A DNA stretch of 41,518 nucleotides, taken from contig DXTB01000007.1 of NCBI GenBank assembly GCA_019410105.1, forward strand, positions 1 through 41,518, given 5' to 3'. The stretch comes from Clostridiales bacterium (lineage in GTDB: Bacteria; Bacillota_A; Clostridia; Oscillospirales; Oscillospiraceae). The notes under the pieces are model-generated. The model saw only the letters and a list, made by a program, of their open reading frames with translations, was not told where the DNA came from and did no database searches. This document shows, piece after piece, positions 7,540-16,500 of the stretch (positions are counted from its first letter, which is position 1; each line of letters begins with the position of its first letter). Both the position numbers and the translations under genes were made by a program.

Positions 7540-7554
7540 GAACGCGGCGGGTGG
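7518..7554. repeat. 12-bp perfect inverted repeat overlapping the XRE promoter
   Basis: CCACCCGCCGCG (7518-7529) and its exact complement (7543-7554) flank a 13-nt loop. There is no U-tract. It is either the end of the upstream transporter transcript, 115 nt after that stop, or an operator for the XRE gene, whose promoter it overlaps. Confidence 0.7.
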
Positions 7555-7668
7555 AACTTTGTCAACCCCAGGTTGCAGCCCTTGAGGCCCAGGGGATTCC
7601 AGATTTTTGCCAGGCTCCGGGCGCTATGGCGGGAGTTCCTGCTGCGACGAACGATGAGGCAGGGTGTT

Positions 7669-8679
7669 TTACCAGATCCCCAGCAGGTGCTGGACCAGCA
7701 GGCTGACGCCGGCAATGGCCACCCAGCAGCAGAAGCCCATGAAGATAGGCTTACCGCCGGTCTTCACCAGCTTCACGATGTCGGTGTTCAGACCGATGGC
7801 TGCCATGGCCATGACGATGAAAAACTTGCTGGCGTTTTTCAGGAAGCTCACCGCAGCCGCAGGGATGGGCAGAACCGTGGTGATGATCGAAGCCAGCAGA
7901 AACAGCAGCACAAACCAGGGGAAGATCTTCTTGATGTCCACCTGTGCGCCGCCCTGCTTTCCCTCCCGGTGGGTCCGCAGCAGGGCCAGCACCAACGTGA
8001 TGGGGATAATGGCCAGGGTCCGGGTCATCTTCACGATGGCGGCAGCGTCCAGGGTATTGGCGCCGGGGTGCATTCCGTCCCAGGCGGCGGCCGCCGCAGT
8101 GACGGAGGAGGTGTCGTTCACCGCGGTGCCGGCAAAGAGGCCGAAGCCCTCGTTGGAGAGGCCCAGCACACCTCCCAGAGTGGGGAAGATCAGAGCCGCG
8201 ATGACGTTGAACAGGAAGATCACAGAGATGGCCTGGGCGATCTCCTCGTCATCCGCGCCGATGACCGGGGCAGTGGCGGCGATGGCGCTGCCGCCGCAGA
8301 TGGAGGAACCTACGCCGATGAGAGTGGAGATGTTGCTGTCCATGTGCAGGGCCTTATAGAGGGCGAAGGCCACGATCAGGCTGGTGGCGATGGTGGAGAC
8401 GATGATGGGCAGTGACTGTCCCCCCACCTGTAACACGCTGGAGAGATTCATGCCGAAGCCCAGCAGCACCACCGCCAGCTGCAAAATCTTCTTGGAGGTG
8501 TAGGTGATGCCGCTTTTGGCACTTTTCTGATCCTTCCAGAACAGGGCGATCACCATGCCGATGAGGATGGCGAACACCGGGCCGCCCACCACCTCGAACC
8601 GCTGGCCCAGCAGCCAAGCAGGCACGGCGATCACCAGGCAGATCAGGATGCCCGGCGCGTTTTTCCTGACAAATTCCAT
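7669..8679 (-). CDS. YeiH/UPF0324 family putative sulfate exporter
   Basis: A 336-residue polytopic membrane protein with about ten hydrophobic helices, of the UPF0324 (YeiH, PSE) family, whose members are proposed to export sulfate or related anions. Typical conserved parts are the N-terminal [18 protein letters not shown], the [14 protein letters not shown] block, the [20 protein letters not shown] block and [16 protein letters not shown]. The ATG at 8679 with AAAGGA upstream gives the usual family length; longer in-frame starts lack a ribosome binding site and would run through the promoter. It has its own promoter and appears monocistronic. The LysR-type regulator often beside yeiH is absent here. 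Confidence 0.9.
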   Translation of the reverse strand: MEFVRKNAPGILICLVIAVPAWLLGQRFEVVGGPVFAILIGMVIALFWKDQKSAKSGITYTSKKILQLAVVLLGFGMNLSSVLQVGGQSLPIIVSTIATSLIVAFALYKALHMDSNISTLIGVGSSICGGSAIAATAPVIGADDEEIAQAISVIFLFNVIAALIFPTLGGVLGLSNEGFGLFAGTAVNDTSSVTAAAAAWDGMHPGANTLDAAAIVKMTRTLAIIPITLVLALLRTHREGKQGGAQVDIKKIFPWFVLLFLLASIITTVLPIPAAAVSFLKNASKFFIVMAMAAIGLNTDIVKLVKTGGKPIFMGFCCWVAIAGVSLLVQHLLGIW

Positions 8680-8716
8680 AATACAATTCCTTTCCATCTG
8701 TTTCATTCGGGGTTGT

Positions 8717-8745
8717 ATCATATCACGGCGTAAAGGATTTGTCAA
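8717..8745 (-). promoter_or_regulatory. Sigma-A promoter of the YeiH-type transporter
   Basis: TTGACA (8740-8745) and TATGAT (8717-8722) with a 17-bp spacer, 38 nt before the proposed ATG. The -35 box overlaps the U-tract of the preceding terminator. Confidence 0.88.
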
Positions 8746-8775
8746 AAAAATCCGGGGCGGCCAGAGGCCGCCCCG
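8744..8775 (-). terminator. Intrinsic terminator of sigma/anti-sigma unit 1
   Basis: A 10-bp perfect GC stem (arms 8766-8775 and 8753-8762, loop of 3) is followed on the minus strand by a run of seven U. It lies just after the DUF4179 gene. Confidence 0.9.
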
Positions 8776-8792
8776 ATGATGCAATGCCAGGC

Positions 8793-9875
8793 TCAGTGGA
8801 GGGGGATCTCCGTCTCTCCCCACAGCAGGTAGTCCGCTTGAGACAGATCCACAGGCCGGGCGAAGAAGCCGCTCTGCTCCATCCAGCCGCTGCCGCCCTT
8901 GCTGAAGCTGCTGGCAACCTCCACCTGCGTCCCATCTTTCAAAACCAGCAGCAGTTCTGTGTCGGGGATAGCTATATCTGAGAATTCCACTACCTCTCCG
9001 CTGTCAGCCGTCACAAGCGCCACGGCGTCTCTGCCGTTTTCTGCCGCCGCGGCCTGGACGGCGTTCTCATCGTAGTGATAGCTCCACTGGAGCCCCAGAG
9101 GAGAGACCTTCAGACGATCCATGGTCAAGGTGCCGCAGGGCGCCTGTGCCGTGACACCGGCGACATCCACCGCCAGCAGGCTATCTTCCGCCAGACCACC
9201 GGAGAGCACGAAGTCAAAATCGCCGGAGAAGATCTCCGTATAGGCCTTCCCATCCGTCTGCTTCCACAGCCCCGGTATGTGGAGGACCTTTCCCTCCAGG
9301 TCTCCGTCCGCCAGAATGGAGAGTACCACTGTCAGCGTGTTGTCCGCAGGATCCGGGTCCTCCAGCCAAGTGAACTCCGTGGAATAAGAGATCGCCGGGT
9401 CCCCGCCGTCCGGCTCCCGCAGCTCAAGCCACTCGCCGTTCAAAATATCATCGCCGAAGAGCTGGTAGGTTTCATTTTCACCGTCCAAGGGTGGCAGGAC
9501 CGTGCCCTCTGGGGCCTGAATCTCCAGCATCAGGTAGAATACCCCATCCATGCCGAAGGCCGCCATAGGTGTCATCATGGCTCTGCCTGCGGAGACCGCA
9601 CCCGGCAGGCCGCCGCTGAGGGTGTCCACCACCGCCTGCTCCCCCGGGTCCAGTCTGCCGAAAAAGCTGTCCCATAGCGACGCAGTAACAGCCGCCGCCG
9701 TGCCCACCAACAGCACTGCTGCCAGTACCGCCGCCATCCCCCGTTTCATCCACAAGCTCCGGTGCTGGACCGGCGGTCCGGCCTGCTCCGCCATCAGGGC
9801 GTCCGTCAGGGCGGACCTCCCCGCTTCCGTGAACTGTACCTGGTCCAACTCACTCTGATAAGCATTCCTGTCCAT
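8793..9875 (-). CDS. DUF4179-type anti-sigma-factor-like membrane protein (pair 1)
   Basis: A 360-residue protein with a short cytosolic N-terminus, a single membrane helix at about residues 46-66 and a long extracytoplasmic beta-rich domain. This is the layout of DUF4179/DUF5643 proteins encoded directly behind ECF sigma genes in Clostridia, where they are presumed anti-sigma factors; family knowledge, not proof. Its start (ATG 9875, with GGGAGG 5 nt before it) lies inside the sigma gene, giving a 26-nt overlap and probable coupling. An intrinsic terminator ends the unit. The signal it senses is unknown. A second pair of the same design is at 36784-38317. Confidence 0.8.
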   Translation of the reverse strand: MDRNAYQSELDQVQFTEAGRSALTDALMAEQAGPPVQHRSLWMKRGMAAVLAAVLLVGTAAAVTASLWDSFFGRLDPGEQAVVDTLSGGLPGAVSAGRAMMTPMAAFGMDGVFYLMLEIQAPEGTVLPPLDGENETYQLFGDDILNGEWLELREPDGGDPAISYSTEFTWLEDPDPADNTLTVVLSILADGDLEGKVLHIPGLWKQTDGKAYTEIFSGDFDFVLSGGLAEDSLLAVDVAGVTAQAPCGTLTMDRLKVSPLGLQWSYHYDENAVQAAAAENGRDAVALVTADSGEVVEFSDIAIPDTELLLVLKDGTQVEVASSFSKGGSGWMEQSGFFARPVDLSQADYLLWGETEIPLH

Positions 9876-10362
9876 AAGCGCCTCCCAGCATGTTCCGCAA
9901 CTTTGCCTTGCCCCGGTAGAGATACGTGCTGACCTGACTGGCCGTGCAGCCCATCAACGTCCCGATCTCCGCCGGCTCGTATCCCTCGTAATACCGCAGG
10001 TACACCGCCTGGCGGTATCGCTCCGGCAGGGCCTGCACCGCCGCCAGCACAGGACTCTCCCCCGGCTCCGGCAGATGGACCGCCGCGTGGGCCGCCGCCT
10101 CCAACGGCAGGCGCCGCCGGACCCAGGCGGATTTCTTCCAGTCCTTGCAGCAGTTGACGGCCACCCGGACCACCCAGGCCCGCTCCAGCCGCTCCTCCGC
10201 AAAGCGGCGGGGACTGGTCAGCAGCTTCAAAAGCACCGTCTGACAGATGTCCTGGGCGTCGTGGACGCTGCCCGTCCAGGTCCAGGCGATCCGCAGCACG
10301 GTGTCCGACCACCGCTCTACCAGTTCCTCCGCTTCCGGGCGGGTATATGTGATTTGTTCCGT
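9850..10362 (-). CDS. ECF-type RNA polymerase sigma factor (pair 1)
   Basis: About 170 residues with sigma region 2 (WSDTVLRIAWTWTGSVHDAQDICQTVLLKLL) and region 4 (LPERYRQAVYLRYYEGYEPAEIGTLMG, then SQVSTYLYRGKAKLRNML). It recruits RNA polymerase to target promoters and is presumably held by the DUF4179 protein it overlaps. The start is a problem: the strong ribosome binding site AAAGGAG (10371-10377) has no in-frame ATG, GTG or TTG at a useful distance. ACG at 10360-10362 is in frame at the ideal 8 nt and would give MEQITYTRPEAEELV; I take it as the start. A TTG at 10437 is in frame but lies in the tyrS-side terminator tail. Confidence 0.82.
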   Translation of the reverse strand, partial: TEQITYTRPEAEELVERWSDTVLRIAWTWTGSVHDAQDICQTVLLKLLTSPRRFAEERLERAWVVRVAVNCCKDWKKSAWVRRRLPLEAAAHAAVHLPEPGESPVLAAVQALPERYRQAVYLRYYEGYEPAEIGTLMGCTASQVSTYLYRGKAKLRNMLGGAYGQECLSE

Positions 10363-10434
10363 ACGATCAACTCCTTTGCCGGCGCCGTTCTGCTGATAAA
10401 ACGAATGATGAGGCTGCCATCTGACAGGGACATA

Positions 10435-10467
10435 CAAAAAAGCCCGCCGGGAATATCCCGGCGGGCT
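10435..10467 (-). terminator. Intrinsic terminator of tyrS
   Basis: A 12-bp perfect stem (arms 10456-10467 and 10441-10452, loop of 3) followed on the minus strand by a run of U, 14 nt after the tyrS stop. Confidence 0.95.
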
Positions 10468-10481
10468 GACCGAATGTCCGC

Positions 10482-11717
10482 TTACTGCTCTTCCAGCACG
10501 GCCTTGTGATAGACCTTCTTGCCCTTTTTGATGACCGCGCCCTCGCCGCAGCAGTCCTTGCAGCTGAACCTGGCCTCAATGTCGGCCACCTTCTGGCCGC
10601 AGACCGTGACGCCGCCCTGCTGCACCAGCCGCCGGGCCTCGCCCTTGGAGGCAGCCAGGCCACACTTTACCAGCAGGGTCAGAATGTCGATCTCTCCCTC
10701 GGCGGTGAAATCCTCCCGGCAGAGCTTGGTGCAGGGCATGTTGGCGCTGTCCCCGCCGCCGCCGAACAGGGCGCGGGCGGCCTCCTGGGCCTTGGCGGCC
10801 TCTTCCTCGCCGTGAACCAGCTTGGTCAGCTCGAAGGCCAGGATCTCCTTAGCGGTGTTCAGCTGACTGCCCTGCCAGGTATCCATCTCGTCGATCTGCT
10901 CCAGCGGCAGGAAGGTCAGCATCCGGATGCACTTGAGCACATCCGCGTCCCCCACGTTCCGCCAGTACTGGTAGAAGTCGTAGGGAGAGGTCTTGTTGGG
11001 GTCCAGCCACACGGCGCCGCTGGCGGTCTTGCCCATCTTCTTGCCCTCGGAGTTCATCAGCAGCGTGATGGTCATGGCATAGGCGTCCTTGCCCAGCTTG
11101 CGCCGGATCAGCTCCGTGCCGCCCAGCATATTGCTCCACTGGTCGTCGCCGCCGAACTGCATGTTGCAGCCCACCGTCTGGAACATGTGGTAGAAATCAT
11201 AGGACTGCATAATCATATAGTTAAATTCCAGGAAGCTCAGGCCCTTTTCCATCCGCTGCTTGTAGCACTCGGCCCGCAGCATGTTGTTGACGGAGAAGCA
11301 GGCGCCCACCTCCCGCAGCAGCTCGATATAGTTCAGCTTCAGCAGCCAGTCGGCGTTGTTCAGCATCAGGGCCTTGCCCTCGCCGAACTCGATAAACCGC
11401 TCCATCTGCTTCTTGAAGCAGTCGCAGTTGTGCTGGATGGTCTCCGGCGTCATCATGGAACGCATGTCCGTCCGGCCGGAGGGGTCGCCGATATAGCCGG
11501 TGCCGCCGCCGATCAGGGCGATAGGGCGGTTGCCCGCCATCTGCAGCCGCTTCATCAGGCACAGGGCCATGAAGTGGCCCACGTGCAGGCTGTCCGCCGT
11601 GGGGTCAAAGCCGATATAGAACGTGGCCTTGCCGTTGTTCACCAGCTCCCGGATCTCCTCCTCGTCCGTCACCTGGGCGATGAGCCCCCGGGCCTTCAGT
11701 TCCTCGTAGATCTGCAT
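10482..11717 (-). CDS. tyrS: Tyrosine--tRNA ligase (TyrRS)
   Basis: A 411-residue class I synthetase that charges tRNA-Tyr. The HIGH-type motif is HVGH (residues 45-48), the KMSKS-type motif is KKMGKTASG (about residue 229), and the C-terminal S4 RNA-binding domain is visible (LLVKCGLAASKGEARRLVQQGGV). Length is normal. The ATG at 11717 follows AAGGAG; the longer reading frame upstream only covers the T-box leader. It is a single-gene transcription unit with its own promoter, T-box with a TAC specifier and terminator. Confidence 0.98.
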   Translation of the reverse strand: MQIYEELKARGLIAQVTDEEEIRELVNNGKATFYIGFDPTADSLHVGHFMALCLMKRLQMAGNRPIALIGGGTGYIGDPSGRTDMRSMMTPETIQHNCDCFKKQMERFIEFGEGKALMLNNADWLLKLNYIELLREVGACFSVNNMLRAECYKQRMEKGLSFLEFNYMIMQSYDFYHMFQTVGCNMQFGGDDQWSNMLGGTELIRRKLGKDAYAMTITLLMNSEGKKMGKTASGAVWLDPNKTSPYDFYQYWRNVGDADVLKCIRMLTFLPLEQIDEMDTWQGSQLNTAKEILAFELTKLVHGEEEAAKAQEAARALFGGGGDSANMPCTKLCREDFTAEGEIDILTLLVKCGLAASKGEARRLVQQGGVTVCGQKVADIEARFSCKDCCGEGAVIKKGKKVYHKAVLEEQ

Positions 11718-11763
11718 GATTTGTCTCTCCTTTTGTCCGTTTGTGAAATCTGGGACAGGTATC

Positions 11764-11798
11764 AAAAACGCCCTCTGTCCCCCAGGGGACAGAGGGCG
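11764..11798 (-). terminator. T-box terminator hairpin upstream of tyrS
   Basis: A long GC-rich stem (arms 11785-11798 and 11769-11782) followed by five U on the minus strand. It competes with the T-box antiterminator directly upstream. Confidence 0.93.
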
Positions 11799-12033
11799 AG
11801 AAGTTCTCGCGGTACCACCTCTGTTCGCGCCGCCCTCGCGGGCAGACGCCTCAGGCCGTGCGAACACACGGCGGCGCTGTAACGGGCGCTCCCGGAGCAC
11901 GCCTACTGGGCCGAAGGCCGTTTGGGTGCCAGCTCCGCGGTGTATTCGCCGGGCCCTGCCCGCCTCTTTCCACCAGACCAGAGGCTCTCTTGGGGGCGGT
12001 CTTCCCGGGTACTGCTCCGCTTCATCACTGTAA
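11764..12033 (-). promoter_or_regulatory. T-box leader (Tyr specifier) of tyrS
   Basis: The core GGTGGTACCGCGAGAA (11804-11819) is followed by the terminator. Stem I shows the AGAGAG and GGTGGAAAGA features of canonical leaders. The specifier loop reads GAA-TAC-A, with TAC (tyrosine) at 11942-11944, so uncharged tRNA-Tyr should allow read-through into tyrS. Confidence 0.96.
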
Positions 12034-12038
12034 GAGGT

Positions 12039-12067
12039 ATTCTAGCCGATTTTTTACAGCTTGTCAA
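12039..12067 (-). promoter_or_regulatory. Sigma-A promoter of the tyrS leader
   Basis: TTGACA (12062-12067) and TAGAAT (12039-12044) with a 17-bp spacer. The -35 box lies within the last codons of the upstream 94-aa gene. Confidence 0.92.
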
Positions 12068-12338
12068 CGGGTGGACGGCCTTTCTTTTTGCGGAAGAAAT
12101 CGTATACACCCTTCTGGCAGTCGTCCTCATCCGCCTGTTCCAGCATCTGGCGGAGACGGCTCTCCGCCTCCTGAAGCGGGGCGCAGGCGCAGGGTGTCCG
12201 CCGCAGGATCTCCAGGACTTCATACATCTCGCCGCCGAGCCGCAGATAGAGGCACTTGTACCGGATGTTCTCCTCCGCTTTCTCCTTATAGAACTCCGCT
12301 TCCCGCCTGTATGCCTCCGCCGTCTCCAGATCGTCCAT
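12054..12338 (-). CDS. Hypothetical small helical protein
   Basis: A 94-residue, highly charged protein, mostly alpha-helical (DDLETAEAYRREAEFYKEKAEENIRYK, then a second helix), with two close cysteines (CAC, about residues 50-52) and a basic C-terminus (FRKKKGRPPVDKL). The tail recalls AT-hook-like DNA-binding ends, but this is only a compositional hint. The ATG at 12338 follows a strong AGGGAGGTG ribosome binding site. It is divergent from a ribbon-helix-helix gene across an AT-rich 105-nt gap. The tyrS promoter lies in its 3' end. I do not recognise the family. Confidence 0.65.
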   Translation of the reverse strand: MDDLETAEAYRREAEFYKEKAEENIRYKCLYLRLGGEMYEVLEILRRTPCACAPLQEAESRLRQMLEQADEDDCQKGVYDFFRKKKGRPPVDKL

Positions 12339-12386
12339 TCTGACACCTCCCTAAATTTTGTGTCTATATTCTAGTACGCTTTTTAC

Positions 12387-12415
12387 ATAGTAACTCGTTT
12401 TGTACTTAAAATCAA
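12387..12415 (-). promoter_or_regulatory. Putative promoter of the 94-aa gene
   Basis: TTGATT (12410-12415) and TACTAT (12387-12392) with a 17-bp spacer. The whole divergent gap (12339-12443) is AT-rich compared with its surroundings and must also carry the promoter of the ribbon-helix-helix gene, for which I see no clean -35/-10 pair. Confidence 0.5.
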
Positions 12416-12443
12416 CTTATATTCTACTGAAATGGAGTTTACT

Positions 12444-12632
12444 ATGAAAAAGCCACGGGACAGTCATCTTGGATTTCGCATGGATAAAGAGACACATGAC
12501 AAGCTGTTTTATATCGCGGAATATGAAGGACGAACAGGCAGCGGGCAGATTCTGTACCTGATCCGCCGCTGTATCACGGAGTTCGAGCAGGTCCACGGCA
12601 AAATCAATCTGGAGGAAGAGCTCCGAGACTGA
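12444..12632 (+). CDS. Ribbon-helix-helix (Arc-type) small DNA-binding protein
   Basis: A 62-residue protein with the pattern of Arc/MetJ ribbon-helix-helix proteins: a short beta strand (HLGFRMD), helix 1 (KETHDKLFYIAEYEG) and helix 2 (SGQILYLIRRCITEFEQVHG). It should dimerise and bind DNA. The ATG at 12444 has GGAG 6 nt upstream; an ATG at 12432 overlaps that ribosome binding site. No toxin gene is adjacent on the same strand, so it is not an obvious antitoxin. It is divergent from the 94-aa gene and may regulate the shared intergenic region, which is inference. Confidence 0.7.
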   Translation: MKKPRDSHLGFRMDKETHDKLFYIAEYEGRTGSGQILYLIRRCITEFEQVHGKINLEEELRD

Positions 12633-12649
12633 AGGAGCCCCCTCCCGGT

Positions 12650-12680
12650 CCGGCGCAGTTTTCTGCGCCGGGCTTGATTT
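12650..12680 (+). terminator. Intrinsic terminator of the ribbon-helix-helix gene
   Basis: A 9-bp stem (arms 12650-12658 and 12663-12671, loop TTTT) followed by a short T-rich stretch. Its tail overlaps the -35 box of the GntR promoter. Confidence 0.7.
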
Positions 12681-12702
12681 TCGCGCCCGCGGCCGCTATG
12701 AT
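12674..12702 (+). promoter_or_regulatory. Sigma-A promoter of the GntR regulator
   Basis: TTGATT (12674-12679) and TATGAT (12697-12702) with a 17-bp, very GC-rich spacer, 34 nt before the chosen ATG. Confidence 0.75.
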
Positions 12703-12736
12703 AGGATACAGATATTTTTCAGAAGTGAGGTGCCCT

Positions 12737-13525
12737 ATGCCCCAGGATCCCAGACAGCGGGACGGCTGCCAATTCACCGCACAGAACATCACAGCGGCCC
12801 AGGAGAAGAATCCCTTTGCCAAGATCTCCGACATCGTCTATGAACTGCTGGAGAAGGCCATCTTCTCCTCCGCCATCCCGCCGGGGAGCAAGCTGAACAT
12901 CTCCAAGCTGGCGGAGCAGATGGGGGTCAGCACCTCCCCGGTGACCCGGGCGGTGGAGCGGCTGGAGGAAAACGGCCTGGTGACCGCCGTCCGCAGCAGC
13001 GACAGCAAATACCGCAGCTACTTCGTCTTTGACCTCAGCAGCGAGTCCCTGGAGGACCTGTTCGTGGCCCGGCGGGCCATCGAAGGAGAGGCGGCCTTCC
13101 TCTGCGCACAGAAGCGGACTCTGATTGACCTGCCCAGGCTCCAGAAGCTGGCGGACCAGTTCCAGTCCGCCTGGCAGGACTTTGCGAAGGATCTGGATAC
13201 CGCCCCCACCGCCTCCGAGCGGGCCAAGATCGACCTGGAGTTCCACCACCAGCTGGTGCTGACCACAGAGAACGAGTATCTCATCGACATGTTCGAGACC
13301 CTCCAGGGCACCCTTCACTACCTGTCTATCCGCTCCTGCGAGTTCGTTGCCACGGAACAGAAAAAGGACAATCTGATCGTCATGGGCTCCCAGCACGTGG
13401 CTATCTGCTCCGCCATCGGCCTGGGGCTGCCGGAGCTGGCTCGCTCCGCCATGGAGCGGCACATCGATTTCTGCTGCAGCCGCTGCCTCATCAACCGCAC
13501 CTTTCACGCCGCCGGATCCCGCTGA
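12737..13525 (+). CDS. GntR family transcriptional regulator, FCD type
   Basis: A 262-residue regulator. The winged helix-turn-helix covers about residues 28-95 (IVYELLEKAIFSSAIPPGSKL, then ISKLAEQMGVSTSPVTRAVERLEENGLV), and the all-helical FCD ligand-binding domain covers about 105-245, with metal-ligand-type histidines in EFHHQL, GSQHV and MERHIDF. FadR/FCD members usually sense small carboxylates or sugar acids and repress nearby catabolic genes, but no such operon is adjacent; nifJ is convergent. The ATG at 12737 follows GTGAGGTG and a promoter. The longer upstream reading frame would start inside the promoter and is rejected. Confidence 0.9.
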   Translation: MPQDPRQRDGCQFTAQNITAAQEKNPFAKISDIVYELLEKAIFSSAIPPGSKLNISKLAEQMGVSTSPVTRAVERLEENGLVTAVRSSDSKYRSYFVFDLSSESLEDLFVARRAIEGEAAFLCAQKRTLIDLPRLQKLADQFQSAWQDFAKDLDTAPTASERAKIDLEFHHQLVLTTENEYLIDMFETLQGTLHYLSIRSCEFVATEQKKDNLIVMGSQHVAICSAIGLGLPELARSAMERHIDFCCSRCLINRTFHAAGSR

Positions 13526-13533
13526 CGGCGGAA

Positions 13534-13570
13534 CGAAAGCGCCCCAGGGCAAAGCCCTGGGGCGCTTTCG
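13534..13570. terminator. Bidirectional terminator between gntR-type gene and nifJ
   Basis: A 17-bp perfect inverted repeat (arms 13534-13550 and 13554-13570, loop AAA) between convergent genes. It is followed by CGTTTAT on the plus strand and preceded by a short AAG-rich side, so it probably serves both transcripts. Confidence 0.85.
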
Positions 13571-13597
13571 TTTATAGGAGTGTCGATTTCAGCAAAG

Positions 13598-16500
13598 TTA
13601 TTTCTGGGCCGCCAGCTTCTCGTACTGGGCGTACCGGGCGGCGCACTGCTCCTCCGCCTCGGCGAAGAGCTGCTCGGCGATCTGAGGGAATGTGCGGGTC
13701 AGGCCGGAGAACCGGACCTCGCCCATCATGAACTCCCGCAGCTTGCCGTTGGGGGCCTTGCTGTCCAGCTGGAAGGGGTTCTTCCCCTCCGCCGCCAGCT
13801 CAGGGCTGTACCGGAACAGGGGCCAGTAGCCGCACTCCACCGCCAGCTTCTGCTCCGCCTGGCTCACCTTCATGCTCTTGGCGATGCCGTGGTTGATGCA
13901 GGGGGCGTAAGCGATGACGAGGGACGGGCCCTTGTGGGCCTCGGCCTCCTTCAGGGCCTTCACCACGTGGGCGGGGTTGGCGCCCATGGACACCTGGGCC
14001 ACATAGACATGGCCGTAGTTCATGGCAATCATGCCCAGGTCCTTCTTGGGGGTCTTTTTGCCGCTGGCGGCGAACTGAGCCACCGCACCGATGGGCGTGG
14101 CCTTGGAGGCTTGGCCGCCGGTGTTGGCGTACAGCTCGTTGTCCACCACCAGGATGTTCACGTCGATGCCGGAGGCCAGCACGTGGTCCAAGCCGCCGTA
14201 GCCGATGTCATAGGCCCAGCCGTCGCCGCCGTACATCCACATGGTCTTTTTCACCAGCTGGTCGGCGTTGTCCCGCAGAAACCGCACGTCGGCGCTGGAG
14301 TCGGCGGTCTGGTTCAGGGCGGCGATCAGGGCGTCGGACACGGCCCGGGTCTTGTCGCCGTCGTCGCCGTCTTGCAGCCAGCTCTCCAGGGCGGCCTTCA
14401 GGGCAGCGTCGGAGGTAGTGTCCAGGGCAGCCTTGGCGTGGGTCTTGACCTGGTTGCGCTGCTGGTCCACGGACAGGCACATGCCCAGGGAGTATTCGGC
14501 GTTGTTCTCGAAGAGGGAGTTGGACAGGGCCGGTCCGTGACCGGCGGAGTCCTTCACCATGGGAATGGAGGGTACGGAGAGGAACATGGCCTGGGCGCAG
14601 CCGGTGGCGTTGGCGATGTACATCCGCTCGCCGAACAGTTGGGTCATCAACTTCATGTAGGGGGTCTCGCCGCAGCCGGCGCAGGCACCGGAAAACTCCA
14701 TCAGCGGCCGCTGGAACTGGCTGCCCCGGACGGTGAACTTGTCCAGAGGATTGGCCTTCTCGGAGAGGGACAGGCAGTGATTCCAGTTGTCCTGCTCCGG
14801 CATCTGGGACTCCAGCGGCTTCATCACCAGGGCCTTCTCCCTGGCGGGGCACACGTCGGCGCAGCTGCCGCAGCCCTGGCAGTCCAGGGGATCCACCTGG
14901 ATGCGGAAGGTGTAATTCTCCATCCCCCTGCCGTTGGCCTTGTGGGTGATGCAGCCGGCCGGGGCCTGCTCCGCCTCCTCCTTGGTAAACAGGAAGGGCC
15001 GGATGGCGGCGTGGGGGCACACCAGGGAGCACTGGTTGCAGCCGATGCAGTTGTCCGGCAGCCACTGGGGCACATCCACGGCGATGCCGCGCTTTTCGTA
15101 CTTGGAGGTCTCCACCTCCGTCACGCCGTCGGCAAAGCTGAGGAACTTGCTGACAGGGATCTTGTCGCCGGCCTGGGCGTTGACGGGGATCAGCACGTCC
15201 CGGACGTAGTCCGGCACACCTGCGGCCTCAGTCTGCTCCAGGGGCTCGTCGGGCAGGTCCTTCCAGCTGTCGGGCACTCGGATCTCCTCCACGGACTGGA
15301 GGCCCCGGTCCACAGCGGCGTAGTTCATGTTCAGGACCTTGTCGCCCTTCTTGAAGTAGCTGTGGGTGATGGCGTCCTTCATGTACTGGACGGCCTCATC
15401 CACCGGCAGCACGCCGGAGAGCTTGAAGAACGCCGCCTGGAGGACCGTGTTGGTCCGGTTGCCCAGACCCAGCTCCTGGGCGATGGACACGGCGTCGATG
15501 GTATAGAACTTCACATGGTTCCGGGCCAGCGTCCGCTTCACGTGGTTGGGCAGATTCCGCTCCAGCTCCTCCCCCTTCCACAGGGTGTTCAGCAGGAAGG
15601 TGCCGCCGGGCTTCACCTCGTGGACGATGTCATAGGAGTGGATGTAACTCTGCTTGTGGCAGGCCACGAAGTCCGCCTGGGTGACGTAGTAGGCAGAGCG
15701 GATGGACTCCTTGCCGAAGCGCAGGTGGCTTTTGGTGACGCCGCCGGACTTCTTGGAGTCATATTCAAAATACGCCTGGACGTACTGGGGCGTGTTGTCG
15801 CCGATGATCTTGATGGAGTTCTTGTTGGCGCCCACGGTGCCGTCGGAGCCCAGGCCCCAGAACTTGCACTCGATGGTGGAGCCGCCGGCGGTGCTGATGT
15901 GTTCCCCCACGTCCAGAGAGCGGTGGGTCACATCGTCCACGATGCCCACGGTGAAGTGGTTTTTCTGCTCGCCGGCCATGTTGTCGTACACGGCCTTCAT
16001 CTGGGCGGGGGTGGTGTCCTTGGAGCTGAGGCCGTACCGGCCGGCCAGCACCTTGATCCCGCTGCGCCCGGCTTCCGCCAGGGCGGTGCACACATCCTCA
16101 TACAGGGGCTCGCCGATGGCGCCGGGCTCCTTGGTCCGGTCCAGGACGGAGATGGTCTGGACGGTATCCGGCAGCTTGGCCAGGAAGTGGGACACGGAGA
16201 AGGGGCGGTACAGATGGACCTGGATCATGCCCACCTTTTCGCCCTGGGCGTTCAGGTAGTCGATGACCTCCCCCAGGGTGCCGCAGACGCTGCCCATGGC
16301 GATGACCACCCGGTCCGCGTCCGGCGCGCCGTAGTAGTTGAACAGCTGGTAGTCCCGCCCCGTCAGGTCGCTGACGGCCTTCATGTATTCCTCCACGATG
16401 GCGGGCAGGCGGTCATAGGCGCCGTTGCAGGCCTCCCGGTGCTGGAAGAAGGTGTCCGGGTTCTGGACGGTGTTGCGGACCGTGGGATGCTCGCTGTTCA

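Noticed and set aside
10363..10437. N-terminal extension of ECF sigma 1 from TTG 10437
   Set aside because: The start lies in the U-tract side of the tyrS terminator and has no ribosome binding site; the extra residues do not look like an ECF N-terminus.
10506..11882. 458-codon open frame opposite tyrS
   Set aside because: Shadow of tyrS and its T-box leader, with typical reverse-strand composition.
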